Shown here: positions 15,718 through 23,669 of the stretch, one piece after another
Layout of the letters: the number at the start of each line of letters is the position of its first letter
Position numbering within the stretch: the stretch's first letter is position 1
Assembly: GCA_035906235.1 (NCBI GenBank)
Contig: JAMIFN010000101.1
Span: 1 to 47,035 of the forward strand
Reading direction: 5' to 3'
Source of the DNA: JAMIFN01 sp035906235
GTDB taxonomy: Bacteria; Pseudomonadota; Gammaproteobacteria; Burkholderiales; Burkholderiaceae_C
DNA: 47,035 bases
Program-made: the position numbers and the translations under genes
The notes under the pieces: model-generated
The model's input: the letters and a program-made list of their open reading frames with translations, nothing else
The model's database searches: none
Told to the model about the DNA's origin: nothing

Positions 15718-16095
15718 TTAGGGGGCGATGCCAGCTTGTTTTTCCCACGCGGATTTGCAGGCGACACAGTGCTGGGTTTGCGGTTCGATTTGTAGACGGG
15801 CAAAGGGAATCTCGCAAGCACAGGCGGCGCAGAGGCCATAGCTGCCAGCGTCGAGCCGAGCCAGCTCTTCTTGGATACGGGCGAGTTCTTTGGCGCTGTA
15901 TTGGTGACGCACGGCATCCCAAGCGCGTGCGGCGCTGCGTTGCTCGGCTTGGGCGTCCTCTTGTGAGGCGACTTCTGAGCCATCGGCCAGGCTGGCATGG
16001 CTGGGCGCGAGCTGACTTTGCGCATCCCGCAACATATTCCCCAATTTGGCGCGTAGTTGGGTGATTTGCTGATCGGATAAATGGGATGCGGGCAT
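15718..16095 (-). CDS. TraR/DksA-type C4 zinc-finger protein
   Basis: A 125-residue protein with an N-terminal coiled-coil (about 5-80) and a C-terminal four-cysteine zinc finger: C89 and C92 in GLCAAC, then C110 and C113 in HCVAC. This is the DksA/TraR architecture: DksA enters the RNA polymerase secondary channel and modifies initiation with ppGpp. It is shorter than E. coli DksA (151), and the coiled-coil tip lacks an obvious DxxDxA motif (the tip region reads ADGSEVASQEDAQAE), so it is probably a paralogue rather than DksA itself. ATG 16095 has AGGAG six bases upstream. It follows the DUF455 gene on the same strand after an 86-bp gap and may belong to the same transcript. Confidence 0.83.
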   Translation of the reverse strand: MPASHLSDQQITQLRAKLGNMLRDAQSQLAPSHASLADGSEVASQEDAQAEQRSAARAWDAVRHQYSAKELARIQEELARLDAGSYGLCAACACEIPFARLQIEPQTQHCVACKSAWEKQAGIAP

Positions 16096-16181
16096 GTCGG
16101 GCTCCTGGCGGGGGGTGGTAAAGAAATAAGAGGTCTGCGCATTCTATGTGCAAGACCCTGAGAGCCGCTGCAGTCCCCAGC

Positions 16182-17048
16182 CTAGGATGGGGCAGCAGAA
16201 GCCGAAATAGCGTCTTGGCGCAGGGCTTGCAACTCGGCAGCTTGAAAACCTGCGGCCAGGCGTGCTGCCTCGTTGAAAGGTGCGCGCAAGCGTGGTGCAT
16301 CATAGCGCTGCATCAGCTCGGCGTAATAGGCTAAGGGGTCTAGGCCTTGGCGTGCACACAGCCAGCCATACCAATGGTTGCCAATGCGCACATGGCCAAC
16401 TTCGTCGTGCAAAATAATATCGAGCGCGGCCACCGCTTTGAGCGCCATGGGCGTACCGAGTTTTCGCAATTTGGCTTGCATCGGAGGGGTGACATCTAGG
16501 CCGCGCGCTTCTAGGGTGCGTGGCACCAGGGCCATGCGGGCGGTGATGTCGCCCTTGGTTTTCTCGGTCATTTCCCACAGACCCATGTGCGCGGGGAAGT
16601 CACCATAGCGGTGTCCCATCTCGTGCAGCAAATCTTGTAGCAGGCCAAAGTGGTAGGCCTCTTCGCGGGCGACTTGCAACCAATCGGTGTAAAACTGCAT
16701 GGGCATGGCCTCAAAGCGCCAAACCGCATCCAATGCCAAATTGATGGCGTTGAATTCGATATGGGCTACGCTGTGCAGCAGACGCGCTAAGCCATCTGGG
16801 GCGTATAAAGACCGTGCGACGATGGCACGGTGGGGCAGCAGTTCAGGTCGTGCTGGGCGGCCGGGCAAGTCTTCAGGTTCAGCGATAGGTGTATCGGGGG
16901 CGCAAAAAGAATGCTGCTGTTCGCGCTGCTGAAGAAGGATCTGCAAGGCTTGCTCACAGGGTAGCAATGCCTGGATTTTGGCATCGGGATCTGGGGTCTG
17001 GAGTGCGCGTAAAGCCGAAAGACGCAGATTCCGCAAAGTGTGAGGCAT
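16182..17048 (-). CDS. DUF455 ferritin-like protein (COG2833)
   Basis: A 288-residue all-helical protein of the DUF455/COG2833 family, predicted to have a ferritin-like fold with a diiron site. Candidate ligands: E98 in AHIEFNA, the REEAYHF block (E129, E130, H133), H146 in HEMGHRYGD, and E216 plus H219 in HDEVGHVRIGNHWY. The fold is related to MiaE-type hydroxylases, but no substrate is established. Its ATG lies within the stop of the upstream kinase-like gene (TGATG at 17050-17046), so translation is coupled. This start is preferred over an ATG 11 codons earlier inside that gene. Coupling to two sensor-like membrane proteins is unusual for this family and hints at a redox or metal-linked role, which is inference. 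Confidence 0.8.
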   Translation of the reverse strand: MPHTLRNLRLSALRALQTPDPDAKIQALLPCEQALQILLQQREQQHSFCAPDTPIAEPEDLPGRPARPELLPHRAIVARSLYAPDGLARLLHSVAHIEFNAINLALDAVWRFEAMPMQFYTDWLQVAREEAYHFGLLQDLLHEMGHRYGDFPAHMGLWEMTEKTKGDITARMALVPRTLEARGLDVTPPMQAKLRKLGTPMALKAVAALDIILHDEVGHVRIGNHWYGWLCARQGLDPLAYYAELMQRYDAPRLRAPFNEAARLAAGFQAAELQALRQDAISASAAPS

Positions 17049-18328
17049 CAGGGGATGGGGGTGTGGCTGGGCAAGGGGCAAGTCAACTCTATCGCAGCAG
17101 GGCTGCCATCGGCAAAGATGCTTTGTATTTGCCAGGTGATATGAAAGAGACGAAAAACATGGACAGCAAATGGCGGAATGCTGGTGTCACGGACGCGCTC
17201 ATGGGGGTGGGGGCTAAAGGCTGGCTGCGTTTTGAGGTGGATTTTTCCTGTGTACCCATGCCGGGAAGCGGTCAGCGCGATTTGCGGGCGCTGATCCTCA
17301 GGCAGTTGCGCCCGCGCTATCAGCATGAGGGAGATGAGGGAAGCAAGCGCCTGGCTTATCTCTGCCCCATTGGCCTCTATAGCAATGTCTTGCAGCAGGT
17401 CTTGCGTTAGCGCCTCGTCGAGTAGGGTTTCTGAAAAATGGTAATGGGCCACTAAGTCATTGCGCGTCATGACCAAAATATCGCTGATGCGCATGATGCC
17501 GATGGCTTGCCAACTGTCTGTGCCTGTGTTGCTGGTTTTGACGAGGCGGGCAATGTCTGTGCCCAGTTGGTCTACTTGGGATTTTATCTGGGCAGCAATG
17601 TTGTCTAGGGCGAGGCGCTGGTGTTCATCTTGCAAAATATTTTTCGCTTCAAAGCGCATATTGCCAATCAATTCGCTTTGCAATAGCAGTGCCGGGCGCA
17701 TTTGCTCTTGGGTAACTTTTAAAACTTTCTGCGCGTATTGTTTTCGGATTTTGGTCACACTGGCGCTGGATATGGCGACGACGATGGCTCCGCCTAATGC
17801 GGTAGACAGCATGAAAATTTGGAGCGGCGCAGGGGGGCTTGGCCACGCTCCTGTGGCGAGAAAATAGAGGCAAGGCGCAGCTCCCACTGCTAGCGCAATA
17901 CCCAATGCACTGCTGCGCCAGTCTTGTACATGTATATACAGCACCAAAAGAATGATGGTGTAGGCCAAGGCTGCCACATGGGGTACCGTACTGAGGTAAA
18001 TGTAGATACCCAAGAGCGGCATATTGAGCCAAAGGCAGAGCAGCACCGCGGCAAGTGGGCTGATGGTGGGGATAAAACGATGCTGTAAATTCAGCCATGC
18101 AAGAGCAGAACAGACTGCCGTGAAAATTAAAATGGCATTGCTGTCGCCAGATTGCGGGAGCCAAAAAGCCCATGCCAAGGCATAGAGCAGATCCAAGACC
18201 AGCATGGTTGCGGCGGCAATGTTTAAACGCGTTCGATTGAGGTAAATCGGCGAATCTAAATCGGGATGAAATGTGAGCTGCCAAACCAACTGAAGTTGGT
18301 GCCAGATGCCAGCAAAAGATCGGCTCAT
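17048..18328 (-). CDS. Membrane histidine-kinase-like protein, fully degenerate (second of pair)
   Basis: A 426-residue protein with about six transmembrane segments in residues 36-190 (for example TMLVLDLLYALAWAFWL, AVLLCLWLNMPLLGIYIYL, AYTIILLVLYIHV). A cytoplasmic helical region and a C-terminal region resembling a collapsed HATPase domain follow. It is a paralogue of the preceding gene by layout: both have Q207 and P212 at matching places in the dimerisation helix (here TQEQMRPALL), where kinases carry H and P. The N-box asparagines are gone (QALASLISLM) and no G-boxes can be found, so ATP binding is unlikely. Start overlaps the previous stop by four bases (ATGA). A sensor, adaptor or allosteric partner role is inferred; no known function is claimed. 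Confidence 0.65.
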   Translation of the reverse strand: MSRSFAGIWHQLQLVWQLTFHPDLDSPIYLNRTRLNIAAATMLVLDLLYALAWAFWLPQSGDSNAILIFTAVCSALAWLNLQHRFIPTISPLAAVLLCLWLNMPLLGIYIYLSTVPHVAALAYTIILLVLYIHVQDWRSSALGIALAVGAAPCLYFLATGAWPSPPAPLQIFMLSTALGGAIVVAISSASVTKIRKQYAQKVLKVTQEQMRPALLLQSELIGNMRFEAKNILQDEHQRLALDNIAAQIKSQVDQLGTDIARLVKTSNTGTDSWQAIGIMRISDILVMTRNDLVAHYHFSETLLDEALTQDLLQDIAIEANGAEISQALASLISLMLIARAQLPEDQRPQIALTASRHGYTGKIHLKTQPAFSPHPHERVRDTSIPPFAVHVFRLFHITWQIQSIFADGSPAAIELTCPLPSHTPIP

Positions 18329-19680
18329 AGAGCGTCTCCGTGCGGCGGTTTTTCTGCCGCTTGCGACTGTTGTGCTTGTGCCTGATCAGCGGAGGGAATG
18401 GACTCAGCCAGCGGCAGGTAAATGTGGACCACTGTGCCCTCTATGGCGTCGGAGCTGATACCAATATGCCCACCAGTTTTGTGTGCCAGCTGCGAGCAAA
18501 AAGGCAAACCCAGCCCCAAACCTGCGACCGGGCCAGATGAAAAAAAAGGGTCAAACACATGCGGCAAAGCTTGGGGACTGATAGGTAGGCCGTGGTCTTG
18601 AATGCTGATACGCCCCCATGCCCCGCGTGTACGCACATAGCAACACAGATCGCCAGCGTTAAAGTGCAATTTGGTGTGGTACAGGGAGTCGAGGGAGTTT
18701 TTGAGCAGATTGCTGATGGCCTGCTGCCATTGCGCACGGTTGCCCCAAAAATAAAAATTGCCGTCAATGCGTACTTGCACGCATCGTTGCTGACTTGGGC
18801 TGCGATAAGGGTAGTCGCTCAGGGTTTGGGTTAGTAGTTCTTGCGCATCGATCAGCGCGATTTGCCCATTTAGCCCCAGCATTTGGGCATTGTTGCGCTG
18901 CATTTGCAATTCGTGCTGCATGCTGTCGAGACTTTGGAGAAACACTTTTTGCAAGGACAGCAGCCGAACCGAGCTGGCCGCAGGCTGGGCAACCTGAGCC
19001 AACGGGGTCAGTTCGGCGACTTTTTCCCGCAAGGCATTGATGCTAGGGTTGATGCGGGTTTGCACAAGGCCGGTAATGGCTAAGGATTGGCGTAAATGCT
19101 GTTCACGCGCATTGCCCATGGCCCAAGCGTATAGCAGGCTCAGTACGGTAGCCAGGGTCAAGGTGCTGATATGTTCTAGGCTAGGCCATATTCTGGGTGC
19201 GTGGGTTGCCATGGCGAGCAGGGGGGTAAGCGCCAGTGCGAGCATCAAGCCATGCAAGGCCTGACGCCACTTCATCAGCAAAAATCCCATCATGATGGAT
19301 GTGCAGCAGTAGGCCAGCCAAATGCTGTTGCAGCCGTTCATGGCGTACATCCAAAGGGAAAACAGATCAAGATGCAGCCAAATGCTCCAAGAAAAACTGC
19401 GTGCTAGGGTGAGCCGGGGGAGGTATTTGGTGATGCCCTTGCCATAGGTCTGCCATACCAGCAATAGCGCCAGTACCGCCAAACCTGCACGCATATGCAT
19501 ATTCTCAAATGGCTGAGGGTCTATCGTGCTCATCAAAAAGCCAAACAGAATATGGCTGATGGCTATACCCGAGCTGAGCACCCTAACCCGAAAAAGGGTA
19601 GGTGTAATGGCGCGTTCTAAGCCCTGCGCGGAGAAATAAAATTGCCATTCATGAATAGCGCGGCGGAACAAGCTGGGCAT
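18325..19680 (-). CDS. Membrane histidine-kinase-like protein lacking the phospho-acceptor His (first of pair)
   Basis: A 451-residue protein. Residues 34-190 contain about six transmembrane segments; the N-terminal part recalls CqsS/LqsS-type autoinducer kinases (PQPFENMHMRAG before the second segment). The C-terminal HATPase is recognisable: N-box NLLKNSLDSL at 324-333, G1-like QDHGLPIS at 361-368, F-box FDPFFSS and G2 AGLGLGLPF at 386-394. In the dimerisation helix the expected H-E-x-x-N-P is VQTRINPS at 206-213, putting Q207 where the phosphorylated histidine should be. ATP binding may persist, but conventional autophosphorylation is not expected. First gene of a coupled operon with the second kinase-like gene and DUF455; no response regulator is adjacent. 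A Gln/Ala-rich tail ends the protein. Confidence 0.72.
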   Translation of the reverse strand: MPSLFRRAIHEWQFYFSAQGLERAITPTLFRVRVLSSGIAISHILFGFLMSTIDPQPFENMHMRAGLAVLALLLVWQTYGKGITKYLPRLTLARSFSWSIWLHLDLFSLWMYAMNGCNSIWLAYCCTSIMMGFLLMKWRQALHGLMLALALTPLLAMATHAPRIWPSLEHISTLTLATVLSLLYAWAMGNAREQHLRQSLAITGLVQTRINPSINALREKVAELTPLAQVAQPAASSVRLLSLQKVFLQSLDSMQHELQMQRNNAQMLGLNGQIALIDAQELLTQTLSDYPYRSPSQQRCVQVRIDGNFYFWGNRAQWQQAISNLLKNSLDSLYHTKLHFNAGDLCCYVRTRGAWGRISIQDHGLPISPQALPHVFDPFFSSGPVAGLGLGLPFCSQLAHKTGGHIGISSDAIEGTVVHIYLPLAESIPSADQAQAQQSQAAEKPPHGDAL

Positions 19681-19845
19681 ATCAGGGCGCTTGGGTAAGC
19701 AGAGAGCGAAATAAGTTAAGGTAAACCTGCTTCTAAACCATATGGCAATACAAAGTCAAGGTTGGCTTGGAAAAATTCTAGCAAGACCTGGGTAAAAGAT
19801 CGAAATCACGGGTGTCACCCATGACCGAGGGTCACTGTCGTGGAC

Positions 19846-19877
19846 AAAAAAAGCGCGACTATGAGGAGTCGCGCTTT
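19846..19877 (-). terminator. Rho-independent terminator of carB
   Basis: On the minus strand an 11-bp stem (AAAGCGCGACT with AGTCGCGCTTT, 6-base loop) is followed by a seven-T run. It lies about 70 bp after the carB stop codon and isolates carB from the kinase-like operon downstream. Confidence 0.85.
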
Positions 19878-19949
19878 ACCGTAAGACAGGGGGGGGCGGT
19901 GCGCACCTGATTCGGGAACCTTGGGTGCCTTGAATGCTGCGCCTGCCTT

Positions 19950-22900
19950 TTACGCGAGCTGTTGGTGCATTTCTTGGACCGAGATAATGCTTAAATCGTT
20001 GGCCACACGCATGCCCTCTATCGCGGCTTCAGCACCAAAAATGGTGGTAAAGGTGGGTACGCGATTTTTCAAGGCGCTGGTGCGAATTTCGCGGCTATCA
20101 ACAATGGCGTTGCGGCGGTCTTCCACGGTGTTGATGACCAGGCTGACTTCGCCGTTTTTCAGCATGTCCACAATATGCGGGCGACCTTCGGCAACTTTGT
20201 TCACGCGCTCGCAGGGGATACCCGCCTCGGCAATGGCGGCGGCCGTGCCTTTGGTGGCAATGATGCTGTAACCCAAGCTGTGCAGGCCACGCGCCACCTC
20301 AATCGCACGAGGTTTGTCGTCATTTTTGACGGTGAGGAAGATTTTGCCGTCGGCAGGCTTGGGCAATTTCTCGCCCGCGCCCACTTGCGATTTGACAAAA
20401 GCCTCGCCAAAGGTTTTGCCCACGCCCATGACTTCGCCCGTGGATTTCATCTCTGGGCCAAGGATGGGATCGACACCTGGGAATTTGACAAAGGGGAAAA
20501 CCGCCTCTTTCACGCTGTAATAGGGCAGGGCAATATCTTTGCCCACGCCTTGGCTAGCCAAGCTTTGCCCAGCCATGCAGCGCGCCGCGACTTTGGCCAA
20601 TTGCACGCCGCTGGCTTTGCTGACAAAGGGCACGGTGCGGCTGGCACGGGGGTTAACCTCGAGCACATAAATCACATCTTGGCCGTCCACCTGCGGAATA
20701 GCAAACTGCACATTCATCAGGCCGACCACATTCAAGGCCTTGGCCATAGCAGCCGTTTGGCGTTTGATCTCGGCCACGGTTTCAGCCGATAGCGAATAAG
20801 GCGGCAGCGAACAGGCTGAATCGCCCGAATGCACGCCCGCTTGCTCAATATGCTCCATCACGCCGCCGATATAGACATGGCCCTCGGCATCGCGCACGCA
20901 ATCGACATCGCATTCGGTGGCTTGGTTCAAAAAGCGATCGAGCAGCACAGGTGAATCGTTGCTGACTTTGACGGCTTCGCGCATATAGCGTTCTAAATCG
21001 CGCTGTTCGTGCACGATTTCCATAGCACGGCCACCCAGTACATAACTGGGGCGCACCACTAGCGGATAGCCCAAATTGGCGGCTTTTTCCAAGGCTTCGG
21101 CTTCGGTGCGTGCCGTGGCATTGGGCGGCTGGCGCAGACCCAATTCGTGCAGCAGTTTTTGGAAGCGTTCGCGGTCTTCGGCGGCGTCAATCATGTCGGG
21201 CGAAGTGCCGATGATGGGCACGCCAGCGGCCTCTAAGCCCAGCGCCAGTTTCAAAGGCGTTTGCCCGCCGTACTGCACGATCACGCCTACGGGTTGCTCT
21301 TTGGCGACGATTTCCAGCACATCTTCCAGCGTCACAGGTTCAAAGTAGAGGCGGTCTGAGGTGTCGTAATCGGTAGAAACGGTTTCAGGGTTGCAATTGA
21401 CCATGATGGTTTCATAGCCGTCTTCGCGCATGGCCAGCGCCGCGTGTACGCAGCAGTAGTCAAACTCGATGCCTTGGCCGATGCGGTTGGGGCCACCGCC
21501 CAGCACCATGATTTTTTTCTTATCCGTAGGCTCGGCCTCGCACTCGCTTTCGTAAGTGGAATACATATAGGCCGTGTTGGTGGCAAATTCGGCCGCGCAG
21601 GTGTCCACGCGCTTGTACACGGGGCGCACATTCAGGGCGTGGCGCTGGGCGCGCACGGCGTGTTCGGTGGTTTTCAGCAATTTGGCCAAACGGCGGTCAG
21701 AAAAGCCTTTTTGTTTCAAGCTGCGCAATTCAGTCGCGCTGATTTGCGCCAAGGCTTGTTCACCATTGGCGGCGGTGTGGCTGTCGATTTCCAGCTCAAT
21801 CTTGATGATTTCTTCGATTTGCACGAGGAACCATTTGTCGATTTTGGTCAGCTCGTGCACCTCGTCCACGCTCCAACCTGCAGCAAAAGCGTCGCCCACA
21901 TACCAAATGCGCTCAGGGCCAGGTTCGCCCAGCTCTTTTTGCAGCAATTCGCGGTCTTGGGTTTTTTCGTTCATGCCGTCCACGCCCACTTCTAGGCCGC
22001 GCAAGGCTTTTTGGAAGGACTCTTGGAAGGTGCGCCCCATGGCCATGACTTCACCGACCGACTTCATTTGCGTGGTCAGGCGGCTATCAGCGGCGGGGAA
22101 TTTTTCAAACGCAAATCGTGGAATTTTGGTAACCACATAGTCAATAGATGGCTCAAACGAGGCGGGCGTCGCGCCGCCTGTGATGTCGTTTTGCAGTTCA
22201 TCCAGGGTGTAGCCCACAGCCAGCTTGGCGGCGATTTTGGCAATAGGGAAACCGGTGGCTTTAGATGCCAGCGCCGATGAACGCGAAACACGCGGGTTCA
22301 TCTCGATCACAACCATGCGCCCGTCTTGCGGGTTGATGGAGAACTGCACATTGCTGCCGCCGGTATCAACGCCAATCTCGCGCAGCACGGCCAAGCTGGC
22401 ATTGCGCAGCACTTGGTATTCTTTGTCGCTCAGGGTTTGCGCGGGCGCTACGGTGATGGAGTCGCCCGTGTGTACGCCCATGGGGTCGAGGTTTTCGATC
22501 GAGCAAACGATGATGCAGTTGTCGGCCTTATCGCGCACGACTTCCATCTCGTACTCTTTCCAGCCCAAGAGCGACTCTTCGATGAGCAGTTCATTGGTGG
22601 GCGAAGCTTCCAGTCCGCGTTTGCAAATGGTGTCGAATTCTTCGGCGTTGTAGGCGATGCCGCCGCCCGTGCCGCCCAAGGTGAAGCTGGGGCGAATGAC
22701 GGTGGGAAAGCCTACTTGTTTTTGCACGCCCCAGGCTTCGTCCATGCTGTGGGCGATGCCAGAACGCGCTGAGCCTAGGCCGATGCGCGTCATGGCCTCT
22801 TTGAACTTTTGGCGGTCTTCGGCCTTGTCTATGGCCTCAGGCGTAGCGCCTATCAGCTCCACCGCTTTGCCCGTGGCTGCACCCTTGTATTTATTCAATA

Positions 22901-23219
22901 CGCCGTGGTGCCACAAATCCAGCGCGCAGTTCAGCGCCGTTTGCCCGCCCATGGTGGGCAAAATCGCGTCGGGGCGCTCTTTGGCGATGATTTTTTCCAC
23001 CGTTTGCCAAGTAATCGGCTCGATATAGGTGACATCAGCCGTGGCTGGGTCCGTCATGATGGTGGCGGGGTTGCTGTTGATCAGAATGACCTTATAGCCC
23101 TCTTCGCGCAGAGCTTTACAGGCTTGCACCCCTGAGTAATCAAATTCGCAGGCCTGGCCAATGATGATGGGGCCAGCGCCAATGATGAGGATGCTTTTGA
23201 GGTCGGTTCTTTTAGTCAT
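19950..23219 (-). CDS. carB: Carbamoyl-phosphate synthase large subunit
   Basis: A 1089-residue protein (E. coli 1073) that makes carbamoyl phosphate for arginine and pyrimidines from bicarbonate, ATP and ammonia supplied by CarA. Two homologous synthetase halves are visible, each with a pre-ATP-grasp motif: SILIIGAGPIIIGQACEFDY near residue 10 and KIMVLGGGPNRIGQGIEFDY near 575. ATP-grasp domains carry VIEMNPRVSRSSALASKATG and VLEVNPRASRTVPFVSKASG. A C-terminal MGS-like regulatory domain (IFLTVKNDDKPRAIEVARGL onward) ends the protein. carA normally lies directly upstream in this group, but is absent here. The gene is bracketed by its own terminator and by that of the small lipoprotein gene, so it appears monocistronic. 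Confidence 0.97.
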   Translation of the reverse strand: MTKRTDLKSILIIGAGPIIIGQACEFDYSGVQACKALREEGYKVILINSNPATIMTDPATADVTYIEPITWQTVEKIIAKERPDAILPTMGGQTALNCALDLWHHGVLNKYKGAATGKAVELIGATPEAIDKAEDRQKFKEAMTRIGLGSARSGIAHSMDEAWGVQKQVGFPTVIRPSFTLGGTGGGIAYNAEEFDTICKRGLEASPTNELLIEESLLGWKEYEMEVVRDKADNCIIVCSIENLDPMGVHTGDSITVAPAQTLSDKEYQVLRNASLAVLREIGVDTGGSNVQFSINPQDGRMVVIEMNPRVSRSSALASKATGFPIAKIAAKLAVGYTLDELQNDITGGATPASFEPSIDYVVTKIPRFAFEKFPAADSRLTTQMKSVGEVMAMGRTFQESFQKALRGLEVGVDGMNEKTQDRELLQKELGEPGPERIWYVGDAFAAGWSVDEVHELTKIDKWFLVQIEEIIKIELEIDSHTAANGEQALAQISATELRSLKQKGFSDRRLAKLLKTTEHAVRAQRHALNVRPVYKRVDTCAAEFATNTAYMYSTYESECEAEPTDKKKIMVLGGGPNRIGQGIEFDYCCVHAALAMREDGYETIMVNCNPETVSTDYDTSDRLYFEPVTLEDVLEIVAKEQPVGVIVQYGGQTPLKLALGLEAAGVPIIGTSPDMIDAAEDRERFQKLLHELGLRQPPNATARTEAEALEKAANLGYPLVVRPSYVLGGRAMEIVHEQRDLERYMREAVKVSNDSPVLLDRFLNQATECDVDCVRDAEGHVYIGGVMEHIEQAGVHSGDSACSLPPYSLSAETVAEIKRQTAAMAKALNVVGLMNVQFAIPQVDGQDVIYVLEVNPRASRTVPFVSKASGVQLAKVAARCMAGQSLASQGVGKDIALPYYSVKEAVFPFVKFPGVDPILGPEMKSTGEVMGVGKTFGEAFVKSQVGAGEKLPKPADGKIFLTVKNDDKPRAIEVARGLHSLGYSIIATKGTAAAIAEAGIPCERVNKVAEGRPHIVDMLKNGEVSLVINTVEDRRNAIVDSREIRTSALKNRVPTFTTIFGAEAAIEGMRVANDLSIISVQEMHQQLA

Positions 23220-23251
23220 GAGAAGCTGCAGTTTCGTAGTGTGTAGATGTG

Positions 23252-23286
23252 AAAAAAGCTGCGCCCCTAAGTGGGTGCGCAGCTTT
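23252..23286 (-). terminator. Terminator between the small lipoprotein gene and carB
   Basis: Minus strand: stem AAAGCTGCGCA with GCGCAGCTTT around an 11-base loop, followed by TTTTTTC. It ends the transcript of the entericidin-type gene about 100 bp after its stop and about 30 bp before the carB start. Confidence 0.75.
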
Positions 23287-23382
23287 GTGGCAAGCGGAGC
23301 GTTCTGGATACGAGGGCAGTGCTGCTTGCGAAAGCGCCCTATTTTAACGCAGTCACGGCCAGCTTATGGATGATAGGCCAGC

Positions 23383-23508
23383 CTACTTCGTGGCCTTTTG
23401 AATTTTTTCGCCGCCGCGTTCAATGTCTTTGCCCATGCCAGAAATGGTGTTGCAAGCAGCCAGATTCAGGGCAAAAGCTGCGGCGATGGTGATAAGCAAG
23501 AAACGCAT
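23383..23508 (-). CDS. Entericidin A/B-type small lipoprotein
   Basis: A 41-residue protein too short for ordinary gene finding. It begins MRFLLITIAAAFALNL, carries the lipobox LAAC (C19), and continues NTISGMGKDIERGGEKIQK to its end at KATK. This matches the entericidin family pattern (AC-NTxxGxGxDIxxxGxxI). Known members are outer-membrane-associated lipoproteins: E. coli EcnB is a bacteriolytic toxin induced in stationary phase and EcnA an antidote. Many Burkholderiales carry single copies of unknown role. AGGAG lies 8 bases upstream of the ATG, and a strong terminator follows. No second entericidin gene is adjacent, so a toxin/antidote pair is not supported. Confidence 0.9.
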   Translation of the reverse strand: MRFLLITIAAAFALNLAACNTISGMGKDIERGGEKIQKATK

Positions 23509-23585
23509 GGAATGACTCCTAGTGAAAACAAAATAGGGGGGGGCGCGCAAACTTTAGCAGAGATTGCGCCTTTGGCTTTGTCAAA

Positions 23586-23645
23586 AAAGTGAGCTATCCA
23601 GGCAGGTTTTTCGGCCTAAAAGCCCAAAAACATGCCGAAAATACT
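23586..23645 (+). repeat. Intergenic repeat, copy 4
   Basis: GTGAGCTATCCAGGCAGG, then TTTTTCGGCCTAAAAGCCC and AAAAACATGCCGAAAATA. It sits in the gap between the RNA methyltransferase stop and the small lipoprotein start (both minus strand), inverted relative to them. Confidence 0.8.
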
Positions 23646-23669
23646 CTCTCAGCACGGGTTGCGCAGCTT

